35,712 bases of DNA from an uncultured Anaerostipes sp. (GTDB taxonomy: Bacteria; Bacillota; Clostridia; Lachnospirales; Lachnospiraceae), in contig CAAEIR010000040.1 of assembly GCA_900756035.1 (NCBI GenBank), forward strand, positions 1 through 35,712, given 5' to 3'. A model generated the notes under the pieces. The model did not search any database. It saw only the letters and a list, made by a program, of their open reading frames with translations, and was not told where the DNA came from. The position numbers and the translations under genes were made by a program. Below, one piece after another: positions 8,151 to 17,062 of the stretch (position 1 is its first letter; every line of letters begins with the position of its first letter).

Positions 8151-8717
8151 ATGAAAGTAATTGTCGGACTGGGGAATCCCGGGAAAAAATATGAGAATAC
8201 AAGACATAACATCGGATTTGAAGCCCTGGATTATATTGCAGAGAAAGAGGGCATAAGTATAAATACAGGAAAGCATAAAGCAATCATTGGAACCGGATAT
8301 ATGGAGGGAGAAAAAATCCTTCTGGTAAAACCCCAGACATTTATGAATCTGAGTGGTGAAAGTCTTCGTCCGATTATGGATTTTTACAAACTGGAGCCGG
8401 AAGACTTCATTATTATTCATGATGATATTGACCTGGATGTTGGAAGGTTAAGGATTCGGAGAAAAGGAAGTGCAGGAGGACATAATGGACTGAAAAGCAT
8501 TATCAGTCATCTGGGGAGTATGGAGTTTCCGAGAGTGAAAATAGGAGTCGGCCAGAAACCGAAGGGGTATGATCTGGCAGATTATGTTCTGGGACATTTT
8601 ACAAAGGAAGAACAGGGCGTTTTTTCTGAGCGTTTTGCTGAAGTTTATGATGCAGTAAAATTAATCGTGGCAGATGATATTACAGAAGCGATGAACCGCC
8701 ACAATCAAAAAAAGTAA
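8151..8717 (+). CDS. pth: Peptidyl-tRNA hydrolase
   Basis: This 188-residue cytosolic esterase releases peptidyl-tRNAs that drop off ribosomes. It shows the family signature VGLGNPGKKYENTRHN with the catalytic His19 and Asn10, the FMNLSG motif near residue 67, and the HDDIDLDVGRLRIR and GGHNGLKSI motifs near residues 90-115. Length matches the family (about 185-195). It begins at an ATG with an AAAGGAG site. It is followed 10 bases later by mfd, the arrangement usual in Firmicutes. Confidence 0.96.
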   Translation: MKVIVGLGNPGKKYENTRHNIGFEALDYIAEKEGISINTGKHKAIIGTGYMEGEKILLVKPQTFMNLSGESLRPIMDFYKLEPEDFIIIHDDIDLDVGRLRIRRKGSAGGHNGLKSIISHLGSMEFPRVKIGVGQKPKGYDLADYVLGHFTKEEQGVFSERFAEVYDAVKLIVADDITEAMNRHNQKK

Positions 8718-8727
8718 GGAATGAAAA

Positions 8728-11700
8728 GTGTTAGAACAAGTATTAAAGGATGATCATAGTTTTGGACAGATCAGGACAGACCTTGAGAAAAATCAGGGTC
8801 CTGTTTTGGTGTCCGGATGTACGGATCCGGCAAAATGGCATCTGATGAGTCTTACCGGGAATTCCCAAAAATCAGGTTATAAAATTATTATTGCGCCGGA
8901 TGAAAATAAAGCCAGACAATGGGCAGAAGGATGCGGGTTTTTTGGAGAAAAGGTGCAGTTTATTCCGGCAAAAGACCCACTTTTTTATAGTGCGGATGTT
9001 CACGGAAATGCAATCGCCAGAGAGCGGATGCTTGCCATTGAGAGAATTATAAAGGGAGAAGGCGGTACCTTTGTTATGGCAGTGGATGCGGTAATGGACC
9101 GCGTTGTTCCACTAAAGCATATTGCAGAAAATCGAATGACATTTCAGACAGGAGATACGGTGGAAGAGTCGGCTCTCTCAGAAAAATTCGTTGCACTGGG
9201 GTATGAAAAAGCGCCATTTGTAGAGGCACCGGGAGAGTTTGCGATTCGAGGAGGAATTTTGGATATTTTCCCGTATACTGCAGACTGTCCTTACCGGATC
9301 GAGTTATGGGGAGATGAGATTGATTCTATTCGAAGCTTTGATAAAGAGAGTCAGAGATCGATTGAGGAGACGTCGAAACTGACGGTATATCCGGCTTCTG
9401 AAATTATTCTGGAAGCAGACAGAATTCAAAAGGGTCTTGACCGGATAGAAGAAGATTACGAAAAGCTTTTAAAAGAGTTTCATAAAAATTTTCAGGGGGA
9501 TCAGGAGGTTCGTCTGAAGAAAGAAATGGGACGGATTCGGGAAGAACTGGAAGAGCTTCATATGTTGATTGGAGCAGAAGGATATCTTCCGTATTTTTAT
9601 GAGCATACAGAAAGTATTTTGGATTATTTTCCGGAGAACAGCATCATTTATTTAGATGAACCGGGGCATATCAAAGAGCGTGCCGATGCATTTTATCTGG
9701 AATTTTCGGAGAGTATGAAGAGTCGTCTGGAGGCGGGATATCTTTTCCCGAAACAGGCAGAGACAGTGACTGCATATGAACAGGCAGCGCATCTCATAGG
9801 GCGTCATCCAATGCTTTGTTTTTCAATGTTATCTGCAGAGGCGGGAGGCTTTACATTACGAGATACGATTTTTATGGAGACAAAATCCATACAGTCGTAC
9901 AATAACAGTTTTGAACAGCTGATTAAAGAGTTAAAATCCTATCAGAAAAAGGAATACCGTATTATATTAGTTTCTCCATCTGTAACCAGGGCAAAACGAC
10001 TTGCAGAGGATATGCGGGAGCATGATCTTGTGGTTTCTTACGACAAAGATCTGTCGGAGACTGTACAGTCCGGACAGATTGTGATTACTGCCGGGAAGCT
10101 TATTACCGGAATTGAATATCCCCAGACAAAATGGGTTATGATCTCAGAAGGAGATATTTTTAAAGGAAGAAAAGAGAAAAAGCGGAAAGCATCTTCCAAG
10201 AAAAAAGGGGAAAAAATCCGAAGTTTTGCAGATATCAGTATCGGCGATTATGTGGTTCATGAAAGACATGGGGTCGGCATCTACCGGGGAATTGAGAAGA
10301 TCACAACCGGCGGAGTCGAGAAAGATTATATTAATATTGAGTATCAGGGGGACGATCACCTGTTTATTCTCGCTTCCGCATTAGATCAGATTGCCAAATA
10401 TGCCAGCGCCAATGCCAGAAGACCAAAGCTCCATAAACTGGGTGGAAATGAGTGGAAGAAAACAAAAAGCCGTGTCAAAGGTCAGGTAAAGGACATTGCC
10501 AAAGAGCTGGTAGAGCTCTATGCCCTGCGCCAGGCAAAAGAAGGATATGTGTACGAGAAAGATACGGTCTGGCAGAAGGAGTTTGAGGAGTTATTTCCTT
10601 ATGAGGAAACCCAGGATCAGATGAATGCGATCGAAGACACAAAACGAGATATGGAAAGCAAGAAGATTATGGATCGTCTTATCTGTGGAGACGTAGGATA
10701 TGGTAAGACGGAGGTTGCCATTCGTGCTGCATTTAAGGCAGTGGATAATGGAAAACAGGTGGCATATCTTGTACCGACCACAATCCTTGCCCAACAGCAT
10801 TTTAATACCTTTGCCCAGAGATTTCACCAGTATCCGATGACTGTGCGGGTAATGTCAAGGTTCTGTACTCCAAAAGAACAGAAGGAAACCATTGAGGGAT
10901 TAAAAAACGGAACTGTAGATGTGGTAATTGGAACTCACCGTCTGCTGTCAAAAGATATGAACTATAAAAATCTGGGACTGCTGATTATTGATGAGGAACA
11001 GAGATTTGGTGTAAATCATAAAGAAAAAATTAAGACAATGAAAAAAGATGTCGATGTTTTATCTCTGTCTGCCACACCGATTCCAAGGACGCTTCATATG
11101 AGTTTAATCGGTATCAGGGATATGAGTCTGTTAGAAGAACCGCCTCATGATCGCAGAGCAATTCAGACTTATGTGATGGAATATAATGAAGAGCTGGTAA
11201 AGGAAGCTGTTTACAGAGAGATGAACCGGGGAGGACAGGTTTATTACGTGTATAACCGGGTCAATAATATTGCCGAGATTACTGCGCAGCTTAAGAAGCT
11301 TCTGCCGAATGCGAGAGTGGCATTTGCTCATGGACAGATGAAAGAGAGAGAACTCGAGCAGATTATGGTGCAGTTTATGAACCGGGAGCTGGATGTATTA
11401 GTTTCCACTACAATTATCGAGACCGGACTGGACATTCCAAATGTTAATACAATGATTATCCATGATGCCAATCAACTGGGATTATCACAGCTTTATCAGC
11501 TGCGAGGCCGTGTAGGAAGATCTAACCGGAATGCGTTTGCATTTTTGATGTACAAGAAAAATACGCTGCTGAAAGAAACGGCAGAGAAACGTTTGCAGGC
11601 AATCAGGGAGTTTACTGATCTGGGATCAGGGTATAAGATTGCCATGCGTGATCTGGAAATTCGAGGAGCCGGAAACCTTCTGGGGCAGGCACAGTCCGGG

Positions 11701-12246
11701 CATATGGAAGCAGTAGGTTATGACTTGTACTGTAAGATGCTAAATGAGGCGGTACTGCGGCTGAAAGGGGAACTGCGCGAAGAGGATGAGTTTGACACCG
11801 CGCTGGATCTTGATATTAATGCATTTATACCTTCGTCTTATGTGCATAATGAATATCAGAAATTAGAGCTTTATAAAAGAATATCTTCTATTGAATCCAG
11901 AGATGAAATGGAGGATATGACAGATGAATTGATTGATCGCTTCGGAGAAATGCCAAGAGCCGTTTATCATTTGTTGTATGTGGCGTATTTGAAGTCTCTT
12001 GCCCATCGTGCCTACATCACAGATGTGAAACAAAAAGACACGAAAATTTATTTCCAGATGAAAGCAGATGCTGCGGTAGACGTTGATCATATATTTGAAC
12101 TTCTGGATCAATGGAAAGGAGAACTGACTTTCCAGGCTGGAAAGATACCAACCTTTGTTTTAGAGCTGTCAAAGACAAAGAAAATGAAGCAGCTTGAAAA
12201 AATTGAACATTGTGTGAACTCTCTCGATTCATTGATAATTCGATAG
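8728..12246 (+). CDS. mfd: Transcription-repair coupling factor
   Basis: This 1172-residue SF2 translocase removes RNA polymerase stalled at lesions and recruits UvrA. The N-terminal 330 residues form the UvrB-like module. The RNA-polymerase-interacting domain starts with DYVVHERHGVGIYRGI near residue 505. Helicase motifs follow: Walker A GDVGYGKTE (about 651-659), DEEQRFG, SATPIPRTL and RGRVGRS (about 926-932). The C-terminal TRCF domain covers the last 150 residues. The start is a GTG with an AAGGA site, 10 bases after pth. Length is normal for the family and no frame disruption is visible. Confidence 0.97.
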   Translation: MLEQVLKDDHSFGQIRTDLEKNQGPVLVSGCTDPAKWHLMSLTGNSQKSGYKIIIAPDENKARQWAEGCGFFGEKVQFIPAKDPLFYSADVHGNAIARERMLAIERIIKGEGGTFVMAVDAVMDRVVPLKHIAENRMTFQTGDTVEESALSEKFVALGYEKAPFVEAPGEFAIRGGILDIFPYTADCPYRIELWGDEIDSIRSFDKESQRSIEETSKLTVYPASEIILEADRIQKGLDRIEEDYEKLLKEFHKNFQGDQEVRLKKEMGRIREELEELHMLIGAEGYLPYFYEHTESILDYFPENSIIYLDEPGHIKERADAFYLEFSESMKSRLEAGYLFPKQAETVTAYEQAAHLIGRHPMLCFSMLSAEAGGFTLRDTIFMETKSIQSYNNSFEQLIKELKSYQKKEYRIILVSPSVTRAKRLAEDMREHDLVVSYDKDLSETVQSGQIVITAGKLITGIEYPQTKWVMISEGDIFKGRKEKKRKASSKKKGEKIRSFADISIGDYVVHERHGVGIYRGIEKITTGGVEKDYINIEYQGDDHLFILASALDQIAKYASANARRPKLHKLGGNEWKKTKSRVKGQVKDIAKELVELYALRQAKEGYVYEKDTVWQKEFEELFPYEETQDQMNAIEDTKRDMESKKIMDRLICGDVGYGKTEVAIRAAFKAVDNGKQVAYLVPTTILAQQHFNTFAQRFHQYPMTVRVMSRFCTPKEQKETIEGLKNGTVDVVIGTHRLLSKDMNYKNLGLLIIDEEQRFGVNHKEKIKTMKKDVDVLSLSATPIPRTLHMSLIGIRDMSLLEEPPHDRRAIQTYVMEYNEELVKEAVYREMNRGGQVYYVYNRVNNIAEITAQLKKLLPNARVAFAHGQMKERELEQIMVQFMNRELDVLVSTTIIETGLDIPNVNTMIIHDANQLGLSQLYQLRGRVGRSNRNAFAFLMYKKNTLLKETAEKRLQAIREFTDLGSGYKIAMRDLEIRGAGNLLGQAQSGHMEAVGYDLYCKMLNEAVLRLKGELREEDEFDTALDLDINAFIPSSYVHNEYQKLELYKRISSIESRDEMEDMTDELIDRFGEMPRAVYHLLYVAYLKSLAHRAYITDVKQKDTKIYFQMKADAAVDVDHIFELLDQWKGELTFQAGKIPTFVLELSKTKKMKQLEKIEHCVNSLDSLIIR

Positions 12247-12260
12247 GTTTATGGTATAAT
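12232..12260 (+). promoter_or_regulatory. Promoter of the PrsA-like foldase gene
   Basis: TTGATA (12232-12237) and TATAAT (12255-12260) are separated by exactly 17 bases, and the -10 is extended by TGG. The -35 lies inside the last codons of mfd. This is one of the best promoters in the window. Confidence 0.85.
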
Positions 12261-12317
12261 GAGCGCCAGATATTATGCAGAAATGTAAATATGCAATTTT
12301 ATGAAGGAGATAATGAA

Positions 12318-13415
12318 ATGAAGAAATTAGCTAAGAAACTGCTGTGTCTGACTGCAGTTCTTGCACTGATTGTTTCTCTTCTTACGGGATGCAAAAGCAA
12401 GAATGAAAAGACTCTGTTTGAGTATGCAGGACAGGAGGTTACGTTCCAGGAGGCCCATGTATATGCAAGAATTATGCAGTACCAGGCAGAGGCTCAGTAT
12501 GGATCTTATTTTGGAGACAGCATGTGGTCTGTTCAGGTAGGAACTGACAGCGATGGAAAGAAGATTACTATGCAGCAGTCTATTAAGAGCAGTGTAATTA
12601 ATCAGTTAAAACAGATTAAAGTTCTGGTAGCACATGCAGATGATTATAAAGTAAAACTCACGAAAGATGAGAAAAGCCAGGTTAAAGAAAATGTCAATGC
12701 CTTTGTAAAAGATGAGACCGGTAAAAAAGTCATGGAGAAGACAGAGGCAGATAAAGAGGTCATTACAAATCTTTATGAAGAGAGCACGCTTGCAAGTAAA
12801 GTAATGCAGGAAATCATCGATAAGGCGAATGTAACAGTCACAGATGATGAAGCTAAGACAGTTAAGGTTTATAAACTGGTATTCACAACGAAGAAGACAG
12901 ACAGCAAGACAGGCAAAGAAACAGACATGACAGCCAAAGAGAAGAAAAACCAGCTGACGAAAGCAAAATCTGCATTGAAGATGCTTAAGAATGGAGAGAG
13001 CGCAAGCTCCGTAGCTAAGAAGTTTAGTGTAAATTCAGATAATGAAGAATCTTACACGAAAGGAAAATCTGAGTTAGGTGATAAGTTTGAGGCGGCAGCA
13101 GCAAAGCTTAAGAAAAATCAGTTAAGCGGTATTGTGGAAACAGATGACGCTTATGTAATTATTAAGATGCTCAATCCAAATGACAAATCTGCATTGGAGA
13201 CTAATAAAACTACATTATTACAGGAAAAACAGCAGGAAGCCTACGAGAAGGTTTATAAGAAATGGACAAAGGATGCCGATAAGCAGTGGGATGATGAAAA
13301 ATCCGTAGATCAGGATTTATGGGATGAAGTTACCTTTGAATACAAAGCAACTACAACAACATCAACGACTACTACAACGACAGCAGAGTCCAAGACAACA
13401 ACTGAAAGTAAATAG
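12318..13415 (+). CDS. PrsA/SurA-like peptidyl-prolyl isomerase lipoprotein
   Basis: This 365-residue protein has an N-terminal lipoprotein signal: basic MKKLAKK, a hydrophobic core, and the lipobox LLTGC with the lipidated Cys25. A SurA_N-like helical region leads into a parvulin-type rotamase segment around residues 185-290 (VYKLVFTTKK, ASSVAKKFSVNSD, LSGIVETDDAYVIIKML). The C-terminus is a Thr/Ser-rich tail (TTTTSTTTTTT) of unknown role. It would fold secreted proteins at the outer face of the membrane. ATG 12318 is chosen because AAGGAGA lies 8 bases upstream and the signal peptide starts there. It has its own strong promoter and terminator and follows mfd, a common Lachnospiraceae order. 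Confidence 0.85.
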   Translation: MKKLAKKLLCLTAVLALIVSLLTGCKSKNEKTLFEYAGQEVTFQEAHVYARIMQYQAEAQYGSYFGDSMWSVQVGTDSDGKKITMQQSIKSSVINQLKQIKVLVAHADDYKVKLTKDEKSQVKENVNAFVKDETGKKVMEKTEADKEVITNLYEESTLASKVMQEIIDKANVTVTDDEAKTVKVYKLVFTTKKTDSKTGKETDMTAKEKKNQLTKAKSALKMLKNGESASSVAKKFSVNSDNEESYTKGKSELGDKFEAAAAKLKKNQLSGIVETDDAYVIIKMLNPNDKSALETNKTTLLQEKQQEAYEKVYKKWTKDADKQWDDEKSVDQDLWDEVTFEYKATTTTSTTTTTTAESKTTTESK

Positions 13416-13422
13416 TATAATA

Positions 13423-13467
13423 AAACCCGATTTATCGTCTGAATATCAGCGGTAAATCGGGTTTTTT
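13423..13467 (+). terminator. Strong, probably bidirectional terminator after the foldase gene
   Basis: AAACCCGATTTA (13423-13434) pairs perfectly with TAAATCGGGTTT (13453-13464). CTGA and TCAG form an inner stem. T-runs flank it on both strands, so it can also end transcripts of the minus-strand remnant at 13533-14033. Confidence 0.9.
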
Positions 13468-13532
13468 ATATTATATCATTTATAACGTATTAACATATTA
13501 AAGATGGAGGTTGTATTTTGTATATGCATGTA

Positions 13533-14033
13533 TTACCTTTTATTCGTTAACCAATCAATATTCTCTACTGTCCAATCTTCCCATTCACGAATTTTAAACT
13601 GAATATCGCCTTGTTTTTCTCTATGATAAAACATATCTAATGCGTTATGTACAGTTCCATCATTATATACATTTATTTGATGTGGTAACAAAGGATATTC
13701 AATAACAGTTTCTCCTCTCGATAACATTTCTTCAACATATTGTGTTCTGACTTTATCTGCGTAATGATTTTCTCTAGATGTGAGCATAAATACAAAACAA
13801 AATGTAAATAAAACAAGTTTTCCATAATATTCCACAGATTGTTTTATTTTTTGTTTCTGATTATCTATTTGAAAAGCAAACAAATTCATACATCCAATTA
13901 CAAAACAAATATAAGGGAGATAAAAAGCACAAGAACAAAATAACCTATTAATGAAACAAAGTAATAAAAATACTGATAACAAATGTTTGCATAGTCTTTT
14001 GCAAGTATTTGCCGGCAAAATATTTTTTTGCAC
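13533..14033 (-). pseudogene. C-terminal remnant of a polytopic membrane protein
   Basis: This is the only convincing minus-strand frame in the window, with 166 residues. Two hydrophobic stretches (residues 18-52 and 70-85) precede a soluble tail (RENHYADKVRTQYVEEML, IEYPLLPHQINVYNDG). It resembles the end of large membrane glycosyltransferase-like or DUF6056-like proteins, from memory only. The frame opens with a GTG that has no ribosome site, and an in-frame stop lies six codons upstream, so the 5' part is missing. Base composition is clearly more AT-rich than the neighbours, suggesting acquired DNA that has been partly deleted. A short intact gene remains possible. Confidence 0.45.
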
Positions 14034-14077
14034 TTTTTTTGAAACACATCAAACTGTTTTTTCTTAAAGGGCAATGC

Positions 14078-14083
14078 TATACT
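14078..14083 (+). promoter_or_regulatory. Extended -10 promoter for the PRD regulator
   Basis: TATACT at 14078-14083 is preceded by TGC, giving an extended -10. The -35 (14055-14060, TGTTTT) is weak. AGGTGAGGTG supplies the ribosome site before ATG 14107. Confidence 0.55.
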
Positions 14084-14106
14084 TCAATTACAGGTGAGGT
14101 GAAAAT

Positions 14107-16191
14107 ATGAATAAGAGATCTCGAGAAATATTATCTCAGCTAATTACAAAAACTGAATACAGCCAGACCTTGTCTATCCAAAATTTAGTTGATATGTTTG
14201 AAGTTTCCAGCAGAACTATTCGATACGACATTAATCAGATCAATGATTATCTGATGCAGAATCATTTGAATCCTTTGAAATTGGGAAGGAGAGGTGTAAT
14301 TGAGACTCATCAGGATATTAAGAAGGCAAGAGAGCTGCTTAAGGAAGAGGGATTCTATTCCTTTAAGCTTTCCAGAGAAGAACGCATAAGATTTACGGCA
14401 GTTTTACTGATCTGTGCCGATGATTACATTACGTTGTCAGAGATTGCGGACTGGCAGTTTGTGAGCCGGTCAACAGTAATTGGGGATCTGGAGCATATCA
14501 AATCCTTTTTCCGAGAGCATCACTTATATGTGTTATCCCATTCGAATAAGGGATTGCTTCTGGAAGGGAGAGAGATTGACAAACGAAATCTGTTAATGGA
14601 TATGATCCAGTCCGGCAGTAATATTTTTAAAGAGCAGCCGATTTTGCAGCACTTAACAGACTGTCTTTCGAAAAATTTAAAAATAGATTTTGAAGACGTT
14701 TCCATGATTGAAAAAATCATTAATGAAGCCGAACATATTTATGGAAGGTTTTTGACAGATCAGGCTTTCGTTCAGTTGAGAAACTATTTTGAATTCTCTC
14801 TTTATCGGTTGAAAAGAGGACATTACGTTGAGAGTAAGGGAAAGAAAAGCAGCAAATGGGCAATGGCAGAAGGTATGATCCATCAGGTTCAGCGTTTCAT
14901 TGTTAAAGAAGTACCGGATACGGAAGTATATTTTGTAGCCGATGTTCTCAATCGTGTGAAGTACATAAAAAAAGAAACCAGCAATCAGGAAATTGTTAAG
15001 ATGCAGGTTATCACAAGAACCTTTATTGAGAACATATCACAGGATATCGAAATCAATCTTCAGGGAGATTATATCTTTTATGAAAATCTCATCAACCATT
15101 TAGAATCAACATTTTCCACTGTCGGAGACGGAGTTGCTGTCAGTGGTGTTGTAGATGAAGTTTTACAGAGATATCCGGAGGTGAAAAAAACAACGGAATG
15201 TAATGTGAACGTCTTTGAAGAATATATAGGAAGGAAACTTTCAGAGGAAGAGATTGCGTATATTGTTGTACATATCTGTGCTGCGATTGAGCGAAACAAA
15301 AATGAAACAACTCGGTATTCTGTAATTCTTGTCTGTAACGGCGGAATCGGGACATCACAACTATTGTTGGCAAGGCTTGAGAAATTTTTTCATCTGGATG
15401 TGTTAGATATTATTCCGGCACACGATATAAAAAATACGAGCATGGAAAATGTAGATGTTGTAATTTCTACGATTGCACTGGAAGAACAGGGAATTGAATA
15501 TATTCAGGTGGATCCGCTTCTGACAGATGAAGACTGTATTCGGGTAGGAGAGAAGCTTTCAAAAATTAAACCTAAAATGCTGGTAAAGGAAAGTGCTTCT
15601 GAACAGCAGAATGATCCCTTAAAATCCATGGAAAATATTCGGGAGATTTTGGAAGGACCCCACACCAGTGAGGAGACAATCGTTAAAATACAGACCATCG
15701 TAGATACCTTCTTTCAAAAAAAAGAGGAAACAATGCTTTCTGATCTGCTTCCGGCACAGGCTATTCAGGTTGGTGTAGAGTGCGCTGATTGGAAAGAAGC
15801 AATCAGGGCATCTGCGGATTATCTGTTGAAACGTCATGCGGTAAACGAGCATTATGTAGAAGCGATGATACAAAATGTCATGGAAAATGGTCCGTATATT
15901 GTATTGGCACCGGGATTTGCACTTCCCCACGAGGCACTGAATGCAGGTGCTGTCAAGGTTGGAATGAGTCTGATCCGATTAAGAAAACCGATTCCTTTCG
16001 GAAAAGAGGAGATGGACCCGATCGAATGGGTGTGTTGTCTTAGTGCGATCAATAAGGAAACCCATTTAAAAGCAATGTTTCAACTGGTTAATTTATTTCA
16101 TAACCCGTCGTTTCGAGAGAAAATCGAGCAATGCAGTTCGGGAGAAGAAATTTATAAGATGATTGAGCAATTTGAGTATGAAATGAGGTAG
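14107..16191 (+). CDS. PRD-domain transcriptional regulator with EIIB-like and EIIA domains (MtlR/LicR-type)
   Basis: This 694-residue regulator controls the adjoining PTS genes. It has a helix-turn-helix at residues 20-50 (LVDMFEVSSRTIRYDINQI) and a second winged-helix segment near 105-135. PRD1 (about 190-300) and PRD2 (about 300-400) follow, with candidate phosphorylated His331 and His389. The galactitol-EIIB-like domain (VILVCNGGIGTSQ, Cys410) spans about 405-495. A C-terminal fructose/mannitol-type EIIA carries its active-site His608 in GFALPHEA. The family activates its operon depending on phosphorylation by HPr and the cognate EIIB. Four bases separate it from the EIIA gene, so it heads the operon. 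Confidence 0.92.
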   Translation: MNKRSREILSQLITKTEYSQTLSIQNLVDMFEVSSRTIRYDINQINDYLMQNHLNPLKLGRRGVIETHQDIKKARELLKEEGFYSFKLSREERIRFTAVLLICADDYITLSEIADWQFVSRSTVIGDLEHIKSFFREHHLYVLSHSNKGLLLEGREIDKRNLLMDMIQSGSNIFKEQPILQHLTDCLSKNLKIDFEDVSMIEKIINEAEHIYGRFLTDQAFVQLRNYFEFSLYRLKRGHYVESKGKKSSKWAMAEGMIHQVQRFIVKEVPDTEVYFVADVLNRVKYIKKETSNQEIVKMQVITRTFIENISQDIEINLQGDYIFYENLINHLESTFSTVGDGVAVSGVVDEVLQRYPEVKKTTECNVNVFEEYIGRKLSEEEIAYIVVHICAAIERNKNETTRYSVILVCNGGIGTSQLLLARLEKFFHLDVLDIIPAHDIKNTSMENVDVVISTIALEEQGIEYIQVDPLLTDEDCIRVGEKLSKIKPKMLVKESASEQQNDPLKSMENIREILEGPHTSEETIVKIQTIVDTFFQKKEETMLSDLLPAQAIQVGVECADWKEAIRASADYLLKRHAVNEHYVEAMIQNVMENGPYIVLAPGFALPHEALNAGAVKVGMSLIRLRKPIPFGKEEMDPIEWVCCLSAINKETHLKAMFQLVNLFHNPSFREKIEQCSSGEEIYKMIEQFEYEMR

Positions 16192-16195
16192 AACA

Positions 16196-16663
16196 ATGAT
16201 TTGGGAAGATTTGGATGAAAACTTAATTGTGCCGGATTTGGAAGCCGGTGATTCAGGAGAAGCGTTTAAAATTCTGGGCGGAAAAATGATATCAGCAGGG
16301 TACTGCAAAGACAGTTATGTAGATGCGCTGACTGCAAGAGAAAAAGATTTTCCGACAGGAATTAATATGGGAGAAATCGGTATCGCCATTCCTCATACAG
16401 ACAAAGAACATGTAAAAAAAGGAGCAGTAGCAATCGGTGTTTTAAAGAAGCCGGTACACTTTTTTCAGATGGGAACTACAGATGAACCAGTTAGTGCAAG
16501 GTTGATTTTTATGCTGGCAGTGGAGGACCCGAAAGAACATCTGGTATTTCTGCAAAGAATTTTGATGGTGCTGCAAGATCAGGGTGTTCTTGCAAAAATT
16601 ATAGAAACTGAAAATAAAAAAGAAATTATTAATATCATTAAAGAAAAAGAAAACAGCTTATAG
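16196..16663 (+). CDS. PTS galactitol-family EIIA component
   Basis: This 155-residue cytosolic phosphocarrier has the type-2 EIIA active-site motif GIAIPHTD, with His67 as the residue phosphorylated by HPr. Length fits GatA-type proteins. It passes phosphate to the EIIB at 16685. Its start lies 4 bases after the regulator stop, so translation is probably coupled. Substrate specificity rests in the EIIC and is not settled by this subunit. Confidence 0.92.
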   Translation: MIWEDLDENLIVPDLEAGDSGEAFKILGGKMISAGYCKDSYVDALTAREKDFPTGINMGEIGIAIPHTDKEHVKKGAVAIGVLKKPVHFFQMGTTDEPVSARLIFMLAVEDPKEHLVFLQRILMVLQDQGVLAKIIETENKKEIINIIKEKENSL

Positions 16664-16684
16664 GTTGTAGGAAGGAGTTTATTT

Positions 16685-16987
16685 ATGTCAGCAGTAAATA
16701 TTTTATCAGTATGTGGATCAGGAACCGTAACATCATCTATGGTAGCTGCAAAATTAAAAGAAAAATTAGGTGAGAGAGGATATTCTGTATCAACAACAGA
16801 AGCAAGACCTACAGAGGCATTGAATCTTGCACAGTCAGGACGCTTTGATATTATTACGCACACAAGTCCTCTTCCGGATGGAGATTATGGGATACCTGCG
16901 GTTAATGCATTTGCCTGCATTACAGGAATGGGAGAAGATCAGTTCTTTGACGATGTAGTGGAAGCATTAAAGTCTGTAGAAAAATAG
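16685..16987 (+). CDS. PTS galactitol-family EIIB component
   Basis: This 100-residue protein has the EIIB phosphocysteine loop ILSVCGSGTVTSSM with the reactive Cys10. It receives phosphate from EIIA (16196) and phosphorylates the sugar bound by EIIC (17063). A GAAGGAG site precedes the ATG. The 75-base gap to the EIIC gene shows no terminator. Confidence 0.92.
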   Translation: MSAVNILSVCGSGTVTSSMVAAKLKEKLGERGYSVSTTEARPTEALNLAQSGRFDIITHTSPLPDGDYGIPAVNAFACITGMGEDQFFDDVVEALKSVEK

Positions 16988-17062
16988 AAAATTTAAGTAC
17001 GATTTAGCGTATCCAATAGTGAAAAAATTATATGAGTGTTTGGAATAGACAGGGAGGAACTT

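Noticed and set aside
13500..13560. GGAGG followed by short plus-strand frames near 13505
   Set aside because: Reading frames are under 30 codons, lack a well-spaced ATG and overlap the minus-strand remnant; no protein could be supported.
15789..16043. Alternative plus-strand frame within the PRD regulator
   Set aside because: It overlaps the conserved EIIA domain with its His608 motif, so it is an out-of-frame shadow.
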